Shown: positions 8,770 through 20,800, numbered from the stretch's first letter. The stretch: 64,000 nucleotides of DNA from Trinickia dinghuensis (GCF_003367175.1 NZ_QRGA01000019.1:114501-178500); one strand, 5' to 3'. Notes: a model not told the origin generated them from the sequence alone. Numbers and translations: made by a program.

Positions 8770-9594
8770 TCAATGCCGATCCTGATGCCAGAACGGCATG
8801 CCGACGACCGGCGTGCTGGCCTGCGCGCTGTCGCGTTCGGCCATCGGACCGGCCACGTACGCGTCGCGGCCTGCCTCGACCGCCATCGCGAACGCGCGCG
8901 CCATCGCGGGCGGATGCGTCGCTTGCGACACCGCGGTGTTGAGCAGCACGCCGTCGAACCCCCATTCCATGACCTGACACGCGTGCGAAGGGACACCGAG
9001 CCCGGCGTCGACGATCAGCGGCACGTCCGGCAGCCGCTCGCGCAGCACGCGCAAGCCATACGGATTGACGACGCCCTTGCCCGTACCGATCGGCGCGCCC
9101 CACGGCATCAACGCCTCGCAGCCTACGTCGAGCAGCCGGCGGCCGACGACGAGATCCTCGGTGCAGTAAGGCAGCACCTTGAAGCCGTCCTTGACGAGCC
9201 GCTCAGCCGCCTCGATCAAACCGATCGGGTCGGGCTGCAGCGTGTAGTCGTCTCCGATCAACTCGAGCTTGATCCAATCGGTCTCGAAGATCTCACGCGC
9301 CATATGGGCCGTCGTCACGGCCTCGGTCACGCTCTGGCAACCGGCCGTGTTCGGCAGCAGCGGCACGCCGCGCGCCTTGAGCAAATCGAAGAAGCCGGCT
9401 TCGGCCGTTTGCGCGTTCATCTGCCGGCGCAGCGCGACCGTCACCATCCCGGGCCGGCCGGCGTCGATCGAATCGGCCAGCGATTGCAAGGAGGGATAGC
9501 GCGACGTACCGAGCAGCACGCGGCTCGCGAAGGCGGTGCCGTACAGCGTTAGCGCGTCGGCGGCAAAGGAGACGGGTTCGGAAGCGGAGTTCAT
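8770..9594 (-). CDS. thiG: Thiazole synthase ThiG
   Basis: TIM-barrel enzyme (274 residues) that builds the thiazole phosphate ring from deoxyxylulose phosphate, dehydroglycine and ThiS-thiocarboxylate. Landmarks are [36 protein letters not shown], the Schiff-base lysine in [11 protein letters not shown], and the phosphate-binding GAPIGTGKG and [10 protein letters not shown] loops. The start at 9594 leaves the conserved barrel intact; 16 nt separate it from thiS. The dehydroglycine donor would be ThiO, encoded upstream in the same unit. Confidence 0.96.
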   Translation of the reverse strand: MNSASEPVSFAADALTLYGTAFASRVLLGTSRYPSLQSLADSIDAGRPGMVTVALRRQMNAQTAEAGFFDLLKARGVPLLPNTAGCQSVTEAVTTAHMAREIFETDWIKLELIGDDYTLQPDPIGLIEAAERLVKDGFKVLPYCTEDLVVGRRLLDVGCEALMPWGAPIGTGKGVVNPYGLRVLRERLPDVPLIVDAGLGVPSHACQVMEWGFDGVLLNTAVSQATHPPAMARAFAMAVEAGRDAYVAGPMAERDSAQASTPVVGMPFWHQDRH

Positions 9595-9610
9595 GGGTGT
9601 CCTGAAATGT

Positions 9611-9808
9611 TCAGCCGCCGGCCACGGGATGGACGACGTCGACCTTGTCGCCAGCATGCAAGGCCCGCGCCGCATGCTGGCCGCGCGCGACGAACTCGCC
9701 GTTCACCGCGACAGCGAACGGCGGACGCGCACCGAACAGCGACAGCGCATCGGCGAGCGTCGCTTGCTCAGGCAGCGACAGCGAAGTTTGGTTGACTTGA
9801 ATATCCAT
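9611..9808 (-). CDS. thiS: Sulfur carrier protein ThiS
   Basis: 65-residue ubiquitin-like sulfur carrier for thiazole synthesis. It ends in the required di-glycine (HPVAGG), which is adenylylated and converted to the thiocarboxylate that ThiG uses. The beta-grasp pattern starts with [20 protein letters not shown] and includes [10 protein letters not shown]. It lies 47 nt after thiO and directly before thiG. Confidence 0.95.
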   Translation of the reverse strand: MDIQVNQTSLSLPEQATLADALSLFGARPPFAVAVNGEFVARGQHAARALHAGDKVDVVHPVAGG

Positions 9809-9855
9809 GATCGGCAATACGTTTCGCGTTTGACTGTGACTAACACTAACTAAAA

Positions 9856-11007
9856 CTAAACGGCTTGCGGCGCGCTGCAATGAAGCATCGTCGTCCAAGG
9901 CGAAGCGGCGCGCAACGCGCCGAAACCGTCGGCATCCTTCAACTGCCCCGTCAACAAAGCGTCCGCCAGATCGGCGGCCGCCTTCGACACTTCGGGCGCA
10001 ATCATGTAGCCATGACGGTACAACCCGTTGACCGTCAGCGTTTGCGCCCCGTCCCACGTAATCGCCGGACGATGATCGGGCAGCGTCGGACGGCATTGCG
10101 TATTCAGTTCGAGAATCCGCGCCTCGCCGAAGCCGGGGTGAACGGCGAACGCCGCACTCAGCAGTTCGAGGGCCGAACGCACGCTGACGGGCGACATGTC
10201 CTCGCCCTCGATCTCGGTCGCCCCCACGACATAGAGGTCGTTCTCTTTCGGTGCCAAATAGATCGGGTAACGCGGATGAAGCAGCCGTACGGGGCGCGTA
10301 AGGCCGATGCCGGGCGCCTTCACGCGTGCCACCTCGCCGCGAATGCCGCGCAGCGTCGGCAGCACCGGTTTCGCGCCGAGCCCGCGGCAATCGATCGTCA
10401 CGCGAGCACGCGGCCGGGCGGTCTCGTCGACACGGGTATTCCAATGCGCCGCCACACCGCGCTCCGCTAGCCCTGCTGCAAGCGCGCTCAGCACCTGGCG
10501 ATTGTCGAGCTGCCCTTCGCGCGGCATCAGCCATCCCGTCGCGAAGCGTCCGGCCAGTGCCGGCTCGGCCGCGGCCAGCGCGGGACCGTCGACGCGTTCG
10601 AGCCCGCCGCCGGCGAGCAGTTCGGCCGGCGCGTTGGCGCGCACGCGGCGCTCGAACAGCGATGCCTCGGCGCGATCGCCGTGGTGCCAGACGACGAGTG
10701 TGCCGTTGCGTTGAAAAAAGACGGGTTCCGGCAGCGCGCCGATGATGCGGGGCCACTCTTCTAGCGAAGCCGCACCGAGTTCGACGATGAGCGGCTCGGC
10801 AACGGCCGCCTCGGCGAGCGGCGCGAGCATGGCGGCCGCAACCCAAGCCGCGGAAGAAGAGCCCGCGGCGTCGCCACGTTCGTAGAGCGCCACGCGGTGG
10901 CCGGCGCCGGCAAGCCGCCAAGCGACGAGGCGGCCGCAAAGGCCACCGCCGAGCACGGCGAAATCGGGCTGCGCGCCCGGCGAAACGACTGAAGATTGAG
11001 CGGTCAT
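9856..11007 (-). CDS. thiO: Glycine oxidase ThiO
   Basis: FAD-dependent amine oxidase (383 residues) of the DAO family that makes dehydroglycine for thiazole synthesis. An N-terminal dinucleotide fold is seen (FAVLGGGLCGRLVAWRL with the acidic YER end of strand 2), then the SSAAWVAAAMLAPLAEA region and the C-terminal DHRPAITWDG followed by NGLYRHGYMIAPEVS, typical of ThiO. I chose the ATG at 11007 because the Rossmann fold begins 15 residues later. It is first in the operon, 165 nt after the end of the TPP riboswitch. Confidence 0.92.
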   Translation of the reverse strand: MTAQSSVVSPGAQPDFAVLGGGLCGRLVAWRLAGAGHRVALYERGDAAGSSSAAWVAAAMLAPLAEAAVAEPLIVELGAASLEEWPRIIGALPEPVFFQRNGTLVVWHHGDRAEASLFERRVRANAPAELLAGGGLERVDGPALAAAEPALAGRFATGWLMPREGQLDNRQVLSALAAGLAERGVAAHWNTRVDETARPRARVTIDCRGLGAKPVLPTLRGIRGEVARVKAPGIGLTRPVRLLHPRYPIYLAPKENDLYVVGATEIEGEDMSPVSVRSALELLSAAFAVHPGFGEARILELNTQCRPTLPDHRPAITWDGAQTLTVNGLYRHGYMIAPEVSKAAADLADALLTGQLKDADGFGALRAASPWTTMLHCSAPQAV

Positions 11008-11171
11008 CGGATCGATCCTTTCCGTACGGCGCCGCGAATCGCGGCAAACGCGTACACAAGGACGAAACCGGCCGGTGGGGCCGGCCGGGCAAACGGCGTG
11101 CGCAAAGATGCGGACGCGGCCCGGCGGGGAAGGACGGCCGGCAAACGGGCGTCCCACGCAAAGCGTTCCCG

Positions 11172-11282
11172 AAACTTCCCGCGCCGGTATTATCCGGATC
11201 GGGTGCGAAGGGTCTCTCTCAGCCTCGCGCTAGTCGGGCAAACCGCCTGACTCACCACCTGAAACGCGCAAAGCACCCCTGT
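11172..11282 (-). promoter_or_regulatory. TPP riboswitch (THI element)
   Basis: On the minus strand the conserved blocks appear in order: AGGGGTGC (11280-11273), the CTGAGA pyrimidine-sensor box followed by GAGACCC, then ACCCGATCCGGATAATACCG and GCGCGGGAA, closing the P1/P2 and P4/P5 arms. This is the standard thiamine-pyrophosphate aptamer. It precedes thiO-thiS-thiG-thiE and should lower their expression when TPP is high; the short GC-rich leader suggests control of translation or Rho access, which is inference. Confidence 0.93.
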
Positions 11283-11657
11283 TTCGTCGTCGGTCATTAG
11301 ACCATAAAAGAGGGAACCGCCGCAAACGAGGTGAGGTAAAGCGGCTGAGATGGAGCCCTGCGAATGCGCCCTTTTTTGCATCGACGCGCGAGCGTAGGCA
11401 TACGGTCGAACCGCCGCGCTCTGGCACAATGCCTCATCGCGACAGCTCGAATGCACGCGTCGCTCCGCCCGGCACGCAGCCTGCTGCCCGCGACAGCATG
11501 TCACAAGACGGTGGAGAATGAGCGCCTGTGCCGTTGATTAAGACTGTTTTAAGGGGCTCGCGCAAGAATCCACCCCATTGCGCACGGTGCGCCCTCTGGG
11601 CGCATACGCCGCTGCCGTGGATTCGTGCCTGATTCGAAATCACCATTCGACAAATCT
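11283..11657. other. Divergent intergenic region between the thi riboswitch and the SbmA-like transporter
   Basis: 375 nt without a gene. On the minus strand a possible promoter for the thi operon is TTGCGG (11325-11320), 18 nt, TCTAAT (11301-11296), just upstream of the riboswitch. A plus-strand promoter for the transporter is not obvious; CACAAT near 11424 is a poor candidate. No terminator or repeat is seen. Confidence 0.4.
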
Positions 11658-13421
11658 ATGACTGCGTCCCTCACTCCCGTCCCGGCGCGCGACGACTCGC
11701 CACCCCCTACCCTTTCGGCATCGGCCTGGGGGCTCATCAAGCCATACTGGGTCTCGGAAGACTGGAAGGCCGCCTGGGGCCTGCTCGTGACGATCATTGC
11801 GATCAATCTGATCATCGTCGCGATCAACGTCTGGTTCAACCAGTGGTCGGCGAAGTTCAACAATGCACTTGTGTCGAAAGACGTTCCGCAGTTCTGGCGT
11901 CAAATCACGCTGTTCATCGTCGCGGCTTTCATCTTCATCACCCTCGCCGTCTATCGCGTCTACCTGCGGCAAATGCTCGAGTTCCGCTGGCGCCAGTGGC
12001 TGACAAACCGGTACCTGCGCGCCTGGCTCGGCGAGCGCGCGTTCTATCGCATCGAGCGCGATCGGCTTGCCGACAACCCCGACCAGCGGATCAGCGACGA
12101 TCTTCAATCGTTCGCCACGAACACGCTCGAACTCTCGCTCGGCATCCTGTCGACGGTCGTCACGTTGTTCTCGTTCATCACGATCCTTTGGACCATCGCC
12201 GGCCCGCTGACGCTGAAGCTGTCCGGAGGCACCTGGACCATCCCGGGCTACATGGTGTGGGCCGCGGCCATTTACGCGATCGCCGGCTCCTACGTCATTC
12301 ACAAGGTGGCGCACCCGCTCGTGTCGATCACCTATCAGCAACAGCGCGTCGAAGCCGATTTCCGTTTCGGGCTCATCCGCCTGCGCGAAAACTCCGAGCA
12401 GATCGCGCTGTACGACGGCATGCGGACCGAAGAAGGCAGCGCGCTCAACGTCTTCGCCCGGATTCGCGACAACTGGTGGCGCGTCATGAAGTACACGCGG
12501 CGGCTGAACTTCGCGTCGATCTTCTACGGGCAGGCGGCGATCATCTTCCCCACGCTGGTGGCGTCGCCCCGCTACTTCGCGGGCGCCTTCACCTTCGGCG
12601 TGCTGATGCAGATTTCGGATGCATTCAGCACCGTCAGCGGTTCGTTCTCGTGGTTCATCAACAATTACTCGTCGCTCGTCGAATGGCGTGCCACGGTCAA
12701 TCGTCTCCGTGAATTCAGCCGTGTGATCCATAGCACGCATCTGCGGGAATCGGTCTCGCCCGCCACCGAGCATGGCGGCATCAACTTGCACTACATCGAT
12801 TCGGACTCGCTCGCGACCAAAGAACTGCAGCTCGCCTTGCCCAACGGCACGCCGCTGGCCGCCATCCCCGACATCACGGTGAAACCGGGTTCGCGCTGGC
12901 TCGTGCGCGGCCCGTCCGGCGCGGGCAAGAGCACGCTGCTGCGCGCGTTCGCCGGGCTCTGGCCGTTCGGCGACGGCAGCATCGATGCGCCCGTGGGTGC
13001 TCATACCATGTTCGTGCCGCAGCAAAGCTACCTGCCGATCGGCACGCTCAAGGCCGCGCTCGCCTATCCGTCGGCGGGCGATACGTTCTCCGACGAAGCC
13101 TGCGCCGACGCGCTGCGCGCTTGCCGTCTGGAAAACTACGTCGAACGTCTAGCCGAGTCGACACACTGGACACGCGTGCTGTCTCCCGGCGAGCAGCAGC
13201 GCCTGGCCGCCGCTCGCGCGCTGCTGCACAAGCCGGATTTCCTGTTCCTCGACGAAGCGACGAGCGCACTCGATCCCGCGAACGAAGCGCAAGTGTACCG
13301 TCTCCTCACCGAACGGCTGCCGGGCACCGCGATCGTTAGCGTGGCCCATCGCGAGTCGCTCGTCGCGATGCATGAGCACGTGCTGGATATCGCGCGCGCC
13401 GACGAGCGTGCTGTGGCGTGA
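11658..13421 (+). CDS. SbmA/YddA-type ABC transporter, fused permease and ATPase
   Basis: Inner-membrane ABC protein of about 587 residues with an N-terminal membrane domain of the SbmA/BacA-like class (ABC_membrane_2) and a C-terminal ATPase. Six hydrophobic stretches lie in the first 330 residues, including LLVTIIAINLIIVAINVWFN and ITLFIVAAFIFITLAV; the family hallmark FRWRQWLTNRYLRAWL and NPDQRISDD are present. Walker A is GPSGAGKSTLLRAF, the signature is LSPGEQQRLAAARALL and Walker B is FLFLDEATSALD. Relatives import peptides or act with vitamin B12 or antimicrobials; the substrate here is unknown. The ATG at 11658 is preferred over a GTG at 11625, which adds 11 residues; neither has a strong ribosome site. 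Confidence 0.88.
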   Translation: MTASLTPVPARDDSPPPTLSASAWGLIKPYWVSEDWKAAWGLLVTIIAINLIIVAINVWFNQWSAKFNNALVSKDVPQFWRQITLFIVAAFIFITLAVYRVYLRQMLEFRWRQWLTNRYLRAWLGERAFYRIERDRLADNPDQRISDDLQSFATNTLELSLGILSTVVTLFSFITILWTIAGPLTLKLSGGTWTIPGYMVWAAAIYAIAGSYVIHKVAHPLVSITYQQQRVEADFRFGLIRLRENSEQIALYDGMRTEEGSALNVFARIRDNWWRVMKYTRRLNFASIFYGQAAIIFPTLVASPRYFAGAFTFGVLMQISDAFSTVSGSFSWFINNYSSLVEWRATVNRLREFSRVIHSTHLRESVSPATEHGGINLHYIDSDSLATKELQLALPNGTPLAAIPDITVKPGSRWLVRGPSGAGKSTLLRAFAGLWPFGDGSIDAPVGAHTMFVPQQSYLPIGTLKAALAYPSAGDTFSDEACADALRACRLENYVERLAESTHWTRVLSPGEQQRLAAARALLHKPDFLFLDEATSALDPANEAQVYRLLTERLPGTAIVSVAHRESLVAMHEHVLDIARADERAVA

Positions 13422-13529
13422 GGTCGTGAACGTACCGGAGCGACGCTGTTCAGGCGATGAGATGGATGAACGCCGAGCGGCTCCGGCTCCGGCAAACGAG
13501 CGCTGTTTGAGACGAAACCGCGCGGCGCG

Positions 13530-14129
13530 CTAGGCGAGCGGCACCGCCATCGACGCAAGCGCGCGATACCGCGCCCCATGCCGGGCGAGCGTGCTCGAAT
13601 AGAGCGTCAACGTATCGAAACGGGGGACGACGTCGAGCGTCGTTTCACCGGGAGGCAGTGCGGCGCGCGGCGAGGCGCGGCCGACGCTCGCTTCGCGTGC
13701 CGGCCCGGCAGACCGAGCAAAACGAGCCAGTGTGATGTGAGGACGAAACGGACGGTGATCGTCGACGGGCAAACCGAGCCCGGCAACGAGTTCGCGCACG
13801 CGCGCTTCGAGCGCGGCCAGCCCGTCTCCCGCGGCGAACGGCACGACGACGAGCCGCGGATGCGCGGCGCTCGGCCAATATTCACTGCGCTCGGCGCGTT
13901 GCGGCAACAGCGGCGCCACGACCGCCCCCAACCGCCCGGCCAGCATCGCCCCCTTCTCCGGAGCGATGCTGCCGAGAAACGCGACCGTCATGTGCAGCTG
14001 ATCGACGAGCACACGCCGCGCGGCCGAACCGACGGGCAACGCCGCCAGCGCATCGCGCGTGGCCGCATCGGGCACGAGCGCGATGAAGCAGCGATGCCAA
14101 TCGTCGTCGACGGCCTCGCGCGCGGTCAT
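13530..14129 (-). CDS. thpR: RNA 2',3'-cyclic phosphodiesterase (2'-5' RNA ligase family)
   Basis: 199-residue cytoplasmic protein of the 2H phosphoesterase superfamily, which opens 2',3'-cyclic phosphate RNA ends. Both catalytic HxT motifs are present: HMT at residues 46-48 (QLHMTVAFLGS) and HIT at 131-133 (FRPHITLARF). Length and spacing are family-typical. The start lies 4 nt after the gltD stop, so it is probably co-transcribed with gltBD. It converges with the ABC transporter on the other strand across a 108-nt gap in which I see no clear terminator. Confidence 0.92.
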   Translation of the reverse strand: MTAREAVDDDWHRCFIALVPDAATRDALAALPVGSAARRVLVDQLHMTVAFLGSIAPEKGAMLAGRLGAVVAPLLPQRAERSEYWPSAAHPRLVVVPFAAGDGLAALEARVRELVAGLGLPVDDHRPFRPHITLARFARSAGPAREASVGRASPRAALPPGETTLDVVPRFDTLTLYSSTLARHGARYRALASMAVPLA

Positions 14130-14133
14130 ACGA

Positions 14134-15600
<1,467 letters not shown>

Positions 15601-15782
15601 AGGGTGCTCTTCTTTCCAAAATCGTCTGTATCGGGGTGGACCGGCGAGGGCCGCGCTGCACTCGTGCTCGATGTTCGAGCGAGGCGCGTAGCCGTCTGCA
15701 CCAGCCGCTTGGGTCTTGTCGCGGCGCACGTCCTGATCCTAACTGGATGGACCGGAACACGCGCCGTGCATGCGTCGGTCGC

Positions 15783-18700
15783 TTACGCGGCCATCGCCTC
15801 CTTGGCTGCCTTCTTCGCGGCCATTTCGCCGAGCGCACGCTTGTACTCGGTCGGGAAGACCTTCACGAACTGCCGGCGCGAAGCATCCCAGTTCTCGAGC
15901 AGCGCCTTCGCGCGCGGCGAACCGGTGAACTGGAAGTGCCGTTCGACGAGGCCCTTGAGCAGCGCTTCGTCGGTCTTGCCCGCGTGCCACAGCCCGCGAT
16001 CGATCGTGCGCTCCTGCTCCGCCTGCTGCAGCACCGGCTCGAGCGCGACCATGGCCTTGTTGCACTTGCCCGCGAACGTGCCGTCGGCGTCGTAGATGAA
16101 CGCCACGCCGCCCGACATGCCCGCCGCGAAGTTGCGGCCGGTCTCGCCGAGCACGACGACGGTACCGCCCGTCATGTACTCGCAGCCGTGATCGCCCGTG
16201 CCCTCGACGACGGCGCTCGCTCCCGAGTTGCGGACGCAGAAGCGTTCGCCGGCCACGCCGCGCAGATACGCTTCGCCTTCGAGCGCCCCGTACATCACCG
16301 TGTTGCCGCAGATGATGTTTTCTTCGGACTTGCCGCGGAAATCGTTCGTCGGGCGGATGATGATGCGGCCACCGGACAAGCCCTTGCCGACGTAGTCGTT
16401 GCCGTCGCCGACGAGATCGAGCGTCACGCCGCGCGCGAGGAACGCCCCGAAGCTTTGCCCCGCCGTCCCCTTCAGCTGGATGTGGATCGAGTCGTCGGGC
16501 AGCCCGTCGTGACCGTGCTTCTTCGCGATCACGCCCGAAAGCATCGCGCCGACACTGCGGTTCACGTTGCGCACGGGCTGAATGAACGAGACGTGCTCGC
16601 CGTTCTCGATCGCGGCGCGGGCCTTTTCGATCAGGGTGTGGTCGAGCGCGCGCACGAGACCGTGATCCTGTTCCTCGACGTGCTTGCGCGCGACTTCGTT
16701 CGGCACCGACGGCTGATAGAAGATGTTCGAGAAGTCGAGCCCCTTCGCCTTCCAGTGCTCGACGCCCTTCTTCATGTCGAGCAGATCCGCGCGGCCGATG
16801 AGGTCTTCGAACGTGCGGATGCCGAGCTGCGCCATGATTTCGCGCACTTCCTCGGCGACGAAGAAGAAGTAGTTGACGACGTACTCGGGCTGGCCTTGGA
16901 ACTTGGCGCGCAGCACCGGGTCCTGCGTCGCGACGCCGACGGGGCACGTGTTCAGATGGCACTTGCGCATCATGATGCAGCCCTCGACGACGAGCGGTGC
17001 CGTCGCGAAGCCGAATTCGTCGGCGCCGAGCAGCGCGCCGATGACGACGTCGCGGCCCGTCTTCATCTGGCCGTCGGCCTGCACGCGGATCCGGCCGCGC
17101 AGGCGGTTCAGCACGAGCGTCTGCTGGGTTTCGGCCAGGCCGAGCTCCCACGGCGTGCCGGCATGCTTGACCGAGGAGAGCGGCGACGCGCCCGTGCCGC
17201 CGTCATGGCCGGCGATCACGACGTGGTCGGCCTTCGCCTTCGCCACACCGGCCGCCACCGTGCCGACGCCCACTTCGGAGACGAGCTTCACCGAAATGCT
17301 CGACGCCGGATTGACGTTCTTCAGATCGTGGATCAGCTGCGCCAAGTCCTCGATCGAATAGATGTCGTGGTGCGGAGGCGGGGAAATCAGGCCGACGCCC
17401 GGCACCGAATAGCGCAGCTTGCCGATGTATTCGGACACCTTGTGGCCCGGCAGCTGACCGCCTTCGCCCGGCTTCGCGCCCTGCGCCATCTTGATCTGGA
17501 TCTGATCGGCCGATGCCAGATACTCGGCCGACACGCCGAAGCGGCCCGACGCGACCTGCTTGATCTTCGAGCGCAGCGAATCGCCGTCCTTCAGCGGGAT
17601 GTCGCGCACCACTTCGCTACCGATCACCGAAGCGAGCGTATCGCCGTTCTTGATCGGAATGCCGCGCAGCTCGTTGCGATAACGGGTATCGTCCTCGCCG
17701 CCTTCGCCCGTGTTCGACTTGCCGCCGATGCGGTTCATCGCGACGGCCAGCGTGGCGTGCGCTTCGGTGCTGATCGAACCGAGCGACATCGCACCCGTCG
17801 CGAAACGCTTGACGATGTCCTTGGCCGATTCGACTTCGTCGAGGGGAATCGCCTTGGTGGGTTCGACCTTGAATTCGAATAAGCCGCGGAACGTCATGTG
17901 GCGGCGCGTCTGATCGTTGATCAGATGTGCGTATTCCTTGTACGTCTGATACGAGTTGCTGCGCGTCGAGTGCTGCAGCTTGGCGATCGCATCGGGCGTC
18001 CACATGTGGTCTTCGCCGCGCACGCGATAGGCGTACTCGCCGCCGGCGTCGAGCATGTTCGCGAGGACCGGGTTGTCGCCGAACGCTTCGCGGTGCAGGC
18101 GGATCGCTTCCTCGGCCACTTCGAACAGGCCGATGCCGCCGACCTTCGATGCCGTGCCCTTGAAGTATTTCTCGACCAAATCGCCGGCCAAGCCGACCGC
18201 CTCGAAAATCTGCGCGCCCGTGTAGGACATGTAGGTCGAGATGCCCATCTTCGACATGACCTTCTGCAGGCCCTTGCCGACCGCCTTCGTGAAGTTGTAG
18301 ACGGCCTTCTCCGACGACAGATCGCCCTTCAGCCCTTGCGCCAGCTGCGCGAGCGTCTCCATGGCCAGGTACGGGTGAACGGCTTCCGCGCCGTAACCGG
18401 CCAGCAGCGCGAAATGATGGACCTCACGTGCCGAACCCGTCTCGACGACGAGGCCCGTGCTGGTGCGCAGCCCGTGCGAGACGAGGTGCGTATGGATCGC
18501 GGCCGTCGCGAGCAGCGCCGGGACTGCGACGTTGTCGCGGTCGGTGCGGCGATCGGAGACGATCAGCATGTTGTAGCCGGACTTGACGGCGTCGACGGCT
18601 TCGGCGCACAGCGACGCGAGCCGCGCCTCGATCCCTTCCTTGCCCCAGGCCACCGGATAGCAGATGTTCAGCTCATAGGAGCTGAACTTGCCACCCGTGT

Positions 18701-20483
18701 ACTGATCGATCGCGCGGATCTTCGCGATGTCCTTGAAGTCGAGCACCGGCTGCGACACTTCGAGACGCATCGGCGGGTTGATGTTGTTCGTGTCGAGCAG
18801 GTTCGGCTTCGGGCCGAGGAACGAGACGAGCGACATCACCATGTTCTCGCGGATCGGATCGATCGGCGGGTTCGTGACTTGCGCGAACAGCTGCTTGAAG
18901 TAGTGATAGAGCGTCTTGTTCTTGTTCGACATCACGGCGAGCGGCGAATCGTTGCCCATCGAGCCGATCGCTTCCTCGCCCTGCTGCGCCATCGGCGCCA
19001 TCAAGAACTTCAAGTCTTCCTGCGTATAGCCGAACGCTTGCTGGCGATCGAGCAGCACGGCCGCCTCGCGGCGTTCCGTCGCGACGTCCTCGGCCTTCGG
19101 CTCGATCTCGTCGAGCTTGATGCGCACGGCATCCACCCAGCTCTTGTAGGGCTTCGCGTTGGACAGGTTGTCCTTCAGTTCCTTGTCGTCGATGATGCGG
19201 CCGTGTTCCATATCGATGAGGAACATCTTGCCCGGCTGCAGGCGCCACTTCTTGACGATCTTCGACTCCGGAATCGGCAGCACGCCCGATTCCGACGCCA
19301 TGATGACGAGGTCGTCGTCGGTGATGATGTAGCGCGCCGGACGCAAGCCGTTACGGTCGAGCGTCGCGCCGATCTGACGGCCGTCGGTGAACGCGATCGC
19401 GGCGGGGCCGTCCCACGGCTCCATCATCGCGGCGTGGTACTCGTAGAACGCGCGGCGATTGTCGTCCATCAGCGTGTGCTGTTCCCACGCCTCGGGAATC
19501 ATCATCATCATCGCGTGCACGAGCGGGTAGCCCGCCATCACGAGCAGCTCGAGACAGTTGTCGAACGAAGCCGTATCGGACTGGCCCGGGTAGATCAGCG
19601 GCCACAACTTGGGGAGGTCTTCTCCGAGCACGGCGCTCGCGATCGCGCCCGTACGTGCGTTGAGCCAGTTGACGTTGCCCTTCACCGTGTTGATTTCGCC
19701 GTTGTGGGCGATCATCCGGTACGGGTGGGCGAGCTCCCACGCGGGGAACGTGTTCGTCGAGAAGCGCTGGTGCACGAGCGCCAGCGCCGAGACCACGCGC
19801 TCGTCTTGCAGATCGCGGTAGTACACGCCCACTTGCCCGGCCAGCAGCAGGCCCTTGTAGACGACCGTGCGCGCCGACATCGACGGCACGAAGTACTCCT
19901 TGCCGTGCTTGAGCTTGAGCGCCTGGATCCGGTGGCTCGCCGTCTTGCGGATGACATAGAGCTTGCGCTCCAGTGCGTCGGTCACCATGATGTCGCGCCC
20001 GCGGCCGATGAAAATCTGGCGGATCACGGGTTCGGTGGCCTTCACGGTCGGGGAGATCGGCATGGCATGATCGACCGGCACGTCGCGCCAGCCGAGCACC
20101 ACTTGGCCTTCCGCCTTCACCGTCCGCTCGAGTTCCTGTTCGCAGGCGAGACGCGACGCGTGCTCCTTCGGCAAGAAGATCATGCCGACGCCGTATTCGC
20201 CGGCGGGCGGCAGCGTCACGCCCTGGCGCGCCATCTCTTCCCGGTAGAACGCGTCGGGAATCTGAATCAGGATGCCCGCGCCGTCGCCCATCAGCGGATC
20301 GGCGCCGACGGCGCCCCGGTGATCGAGGTTCTCCAGAATCTTCAGACCCTGCTCGATGATGCCGTGACTCTTCTGGCCCTTTATATGCGCGACGAAGCCG
20401 ACGCCGCAGGCGTCGTGTTCGTTGCTCGGGTCGTACAGACCTTGGGCGGCGGGGACCGAATGGATCGGTTGGTGGTCGTTCAT
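15783..20483 (-). CDS. gltB: Glutamate synthase large subunit GltB
   Basis: 1566-residue cytoplasmic enzyme that uses ammonia from glutamine to aminate 2-oxoglutarate (GS-GOGAT pathway). A 25-residue propeptide precedes the nucleophile Cys26 in EHDACGVGF. The class II amidotransferase domain takes the first 430 residues; the synthase domain with FMN lies in the second half, with the 3Fe-4S cysteines at 1169, 1175 and 1180 ([15 protein letters not shown]). The glycine-rich beta-helix near 1300-1500 ends the protein. I prefer the ATG at 20483; a GTG at 20492 would add three residues. A sigma70-type promoter, a long leader hairpin and an NtrC-like site lie upstream. Confidence 0.97.
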   Translation of the reverse strand: MNDHQPIHSVPAAQGLYDPSNEHDACGVGFVAHIKGQKSHGIIEQGLKILENLDHRGAVGADPLMGDGAGILIQIPDAFYREEMARQGVTLPPAGEYGVGMIFLPKEHASRLACEQELERTVKAEGQVVLGWRDVPVDHAMPISPTVKATEPVIRQIFIGRGRDIMVTDALERKLYVIRKTASHRIQALKLKHGKEYFVPSMSARTVVYKGLLLAGQVGVYYRDLQDERVVSALALVHQRFSTNTFPAWELAHPYRMIAHNGEINTVKGNVNWLNARTGAIASAVLGEDLPKLWPLIYPGQSDTASFDNCLELLVMAGYPLVHAMMMMIPEAWEQHTLMDDNRRAFYEYHAAMMEPWDGPAAIAFTDGRQIGATLDRNGLRPARYIITDDDLVIMASESGVLPIPESKIVKKWRLQPGKMFLIDMEHGRIIDDKELKDNLSNAKPYKSWVDAVRIKLDEIEPKAEDVATERREAAVLLDRQQAFGYTQEDLKFLMAPMAQQGEEAIGSMGNDSPLAVMSNKNKTLYHYFKQLFAQVTNPPIDPIRENMVMSLVSFLGPKPNLLDTNNINPPMRLEVSQPVLDFKDIAKIRAIDQYTGGKFSSYELNICYPVAWGKEGIEARLASLCAEAVDAVKSGYNMLIVSDRRTDRDNVAVPALLATAAIHTHLVSHGLRTSTGLVVETGSAREVHHFALLAGYGAEAVHPYLAMETLAQLAQGLKGDLSSEKAVYNFTKAVGKGLQKVMSKMGISTYMSYTGAQIFEAVGLAGDLVEKYFKGTASKVGGIGLFEVAEEAIRLHREAFGDNPVLANMLDAGGEYAYRVRGEDHMWTPDAIAKLQHSTRSNSYQTYKEYAHLINDQTRRHMTFRGLFEFKVEPTKAIPLDEVESAKDIVKRFATGAMSLGSISTEAHATLAVAMNRIGGKSNTGEGGEDDTRYRNELRGIPIKNGDTLASVIGSEVVRDIPLKDGDSLRSKIKQVASGRFGVSAEYLASADQIQIKMAQGAKPGEGGQLPGHKVSEYIGKLRYSVPGVGLISPPPHHDIYSIEDLAQLIHDLKNVNPASSISVKLVSEVGVGTVAAGVAKAKADHVVIAGHDGGTGASPLSSVKHAGTPWELGLAETQQTLVLNRLRGRIRVQADGQMKTGRDVVIGALLGADEFGFATAPLVVEGCIMMRKCHLNTCPVGVATQDPVLRAKFQGQPEYVVNYFFFVAEEVREIMAQLGIRTFEDLIGRADLLDMKKGVEHWKAKGLDFSNIFYQPSVPNEVARKHVEEQDHGLVRALDHTLIEKARAAIENGEHVSFIQPVRNVNRSVGAMLSGVIAKKHGHDGLPDDSIHIQLKGTAGQSFGAFLARGVTLDLVGDGNDYVGKGLSGGRIIIRPTNDFRGKSEENIICGNTVMYGALEGEAYLRGVAGERFCVRNSGASAVVEGTGDHGCEYMTGGTVVVLGETGRNFAAGMSGGVAFIYDADGTFAGKCNKAMVALEPVLQQAEQERTIDRGLWHAGKTDEALLKGLVERHFQFTGSPRAKALLENWDASRRQFVKVFPTEYKRALGEMAAKKAAKEAMAA

Positions 20484-20531
20484 GGGGGACACCGTCTATC
20501 AGAGGCCTTAGCGGCCGTTCGCATGAGGATG

Positions 20532-20583
20532 AGTGCAGTCTTCAGCGCCTACGGTGGCGTGGGCCGGCGCTGAACACTGCACT
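20532..20583 (-). promoter_or_regulatory. Long inverted repeat (hairpin) in the gltB leader
   Basis: Arms 20532-20549 and 20566-20583 are 18 nt each and pair with a single mismatch, separated by a 16-nt GC-rich loop. In RNA read leftwards the structure starts about 100 nt before the gltB ATG. No U-tract follows, so it is not an intrinsic terminator as drawn. It could be a cis-regulatory RNA element, an RNA-stability element or a protein target; which one is not known. Confidence 0.6.
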
Positions 20584-20661
20584 TGTCGCGGATCGGGCCG
20601 GGGGTGGGGAGGCGCCGCGCGGCAGGTCGTGCTTATGGCACGGACACCCGCCGGAAATCGG

Positions 20662-20691
20662 AATATACGCGACGAATCAACAGAATAGCAA
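20662..20691 (-). promoter_or_regulatory. Candidate sigma70 promoter of gltBD
   Basis: Minus strand: TTGCTA (20691-20686), 18-nt spacer, TATATT (20667-20662). It lies in an AT-rich block upstream of gltB, giving a leader of roughly 170 nt that contains the inverted repeat at 20532-20583. No sigma54 -24/-12 element was found by eye in the same stretch. Confidence 0.5.
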
Positions 20692-20725
20692 ACAAAACGT
20701 GATGATCTGACACCATTAAAACAGA

Positions 20726-20742
20726 TGCATCGATTTGGTGCT
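20726..20742. promoter_or_regulatory. NtrC-like binding site upstream of gltB
   Basis: The 17-mer TGCATCGATTTGGTGCT matches the enterobacterial NtrC palindrome TGCACC-N4-TGGTGCA at 11 of 13 fixed positions. It lies about 35 nt upstream of the -35 of the candidate gltB promoter, where an activator would bind. A further CACCA half-site is at about 20711. Function is inferred from the motif and from the role of gltB in nitrogen assimilation. Confidence 0.45.
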
Positions 20743-20769
20743 CATTTATTAGGGCCGCATCAAAACCGG

Positions 20770-20800
20770 GCAAACAAAAACGGCACCCTCGGGTGCCGTC
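20770..20800 (-). terminator. Intrinsic terminator of the RAYT-like gene
   Basis: Minus strand: GACGGCACCC, loop GAG, GGGTGCCGT followed by a T-rich run (TTTTTGTTTG). It lies 70 nt after the stop of the transposase-derived gene and separates it from the gltB promoter region. Confidence 0.85.

Noticed and set aside
11434..11646. Small minus-strand open frame in the gap before the SbmA-like gene
   Set aside because: No ribosome site, no recognisable domain and a composition like non-coding sequence.
20483..20492. GTG start three codons upstream in gltB
   Set aside because: Possible, but neither codon has a clear ribosome site and MNDHQ is the start I expect in the group; the ATG was kept.
15636..20573. 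Very long open frames on the plus strand opposite gltB and gltD (up to about 890 codons)
   Set aside because: They are antisense shadows of high-GC genes: His/Arg/Asp-rich translations with no domain, while the minus strand encodes perfect GltB and GltD.
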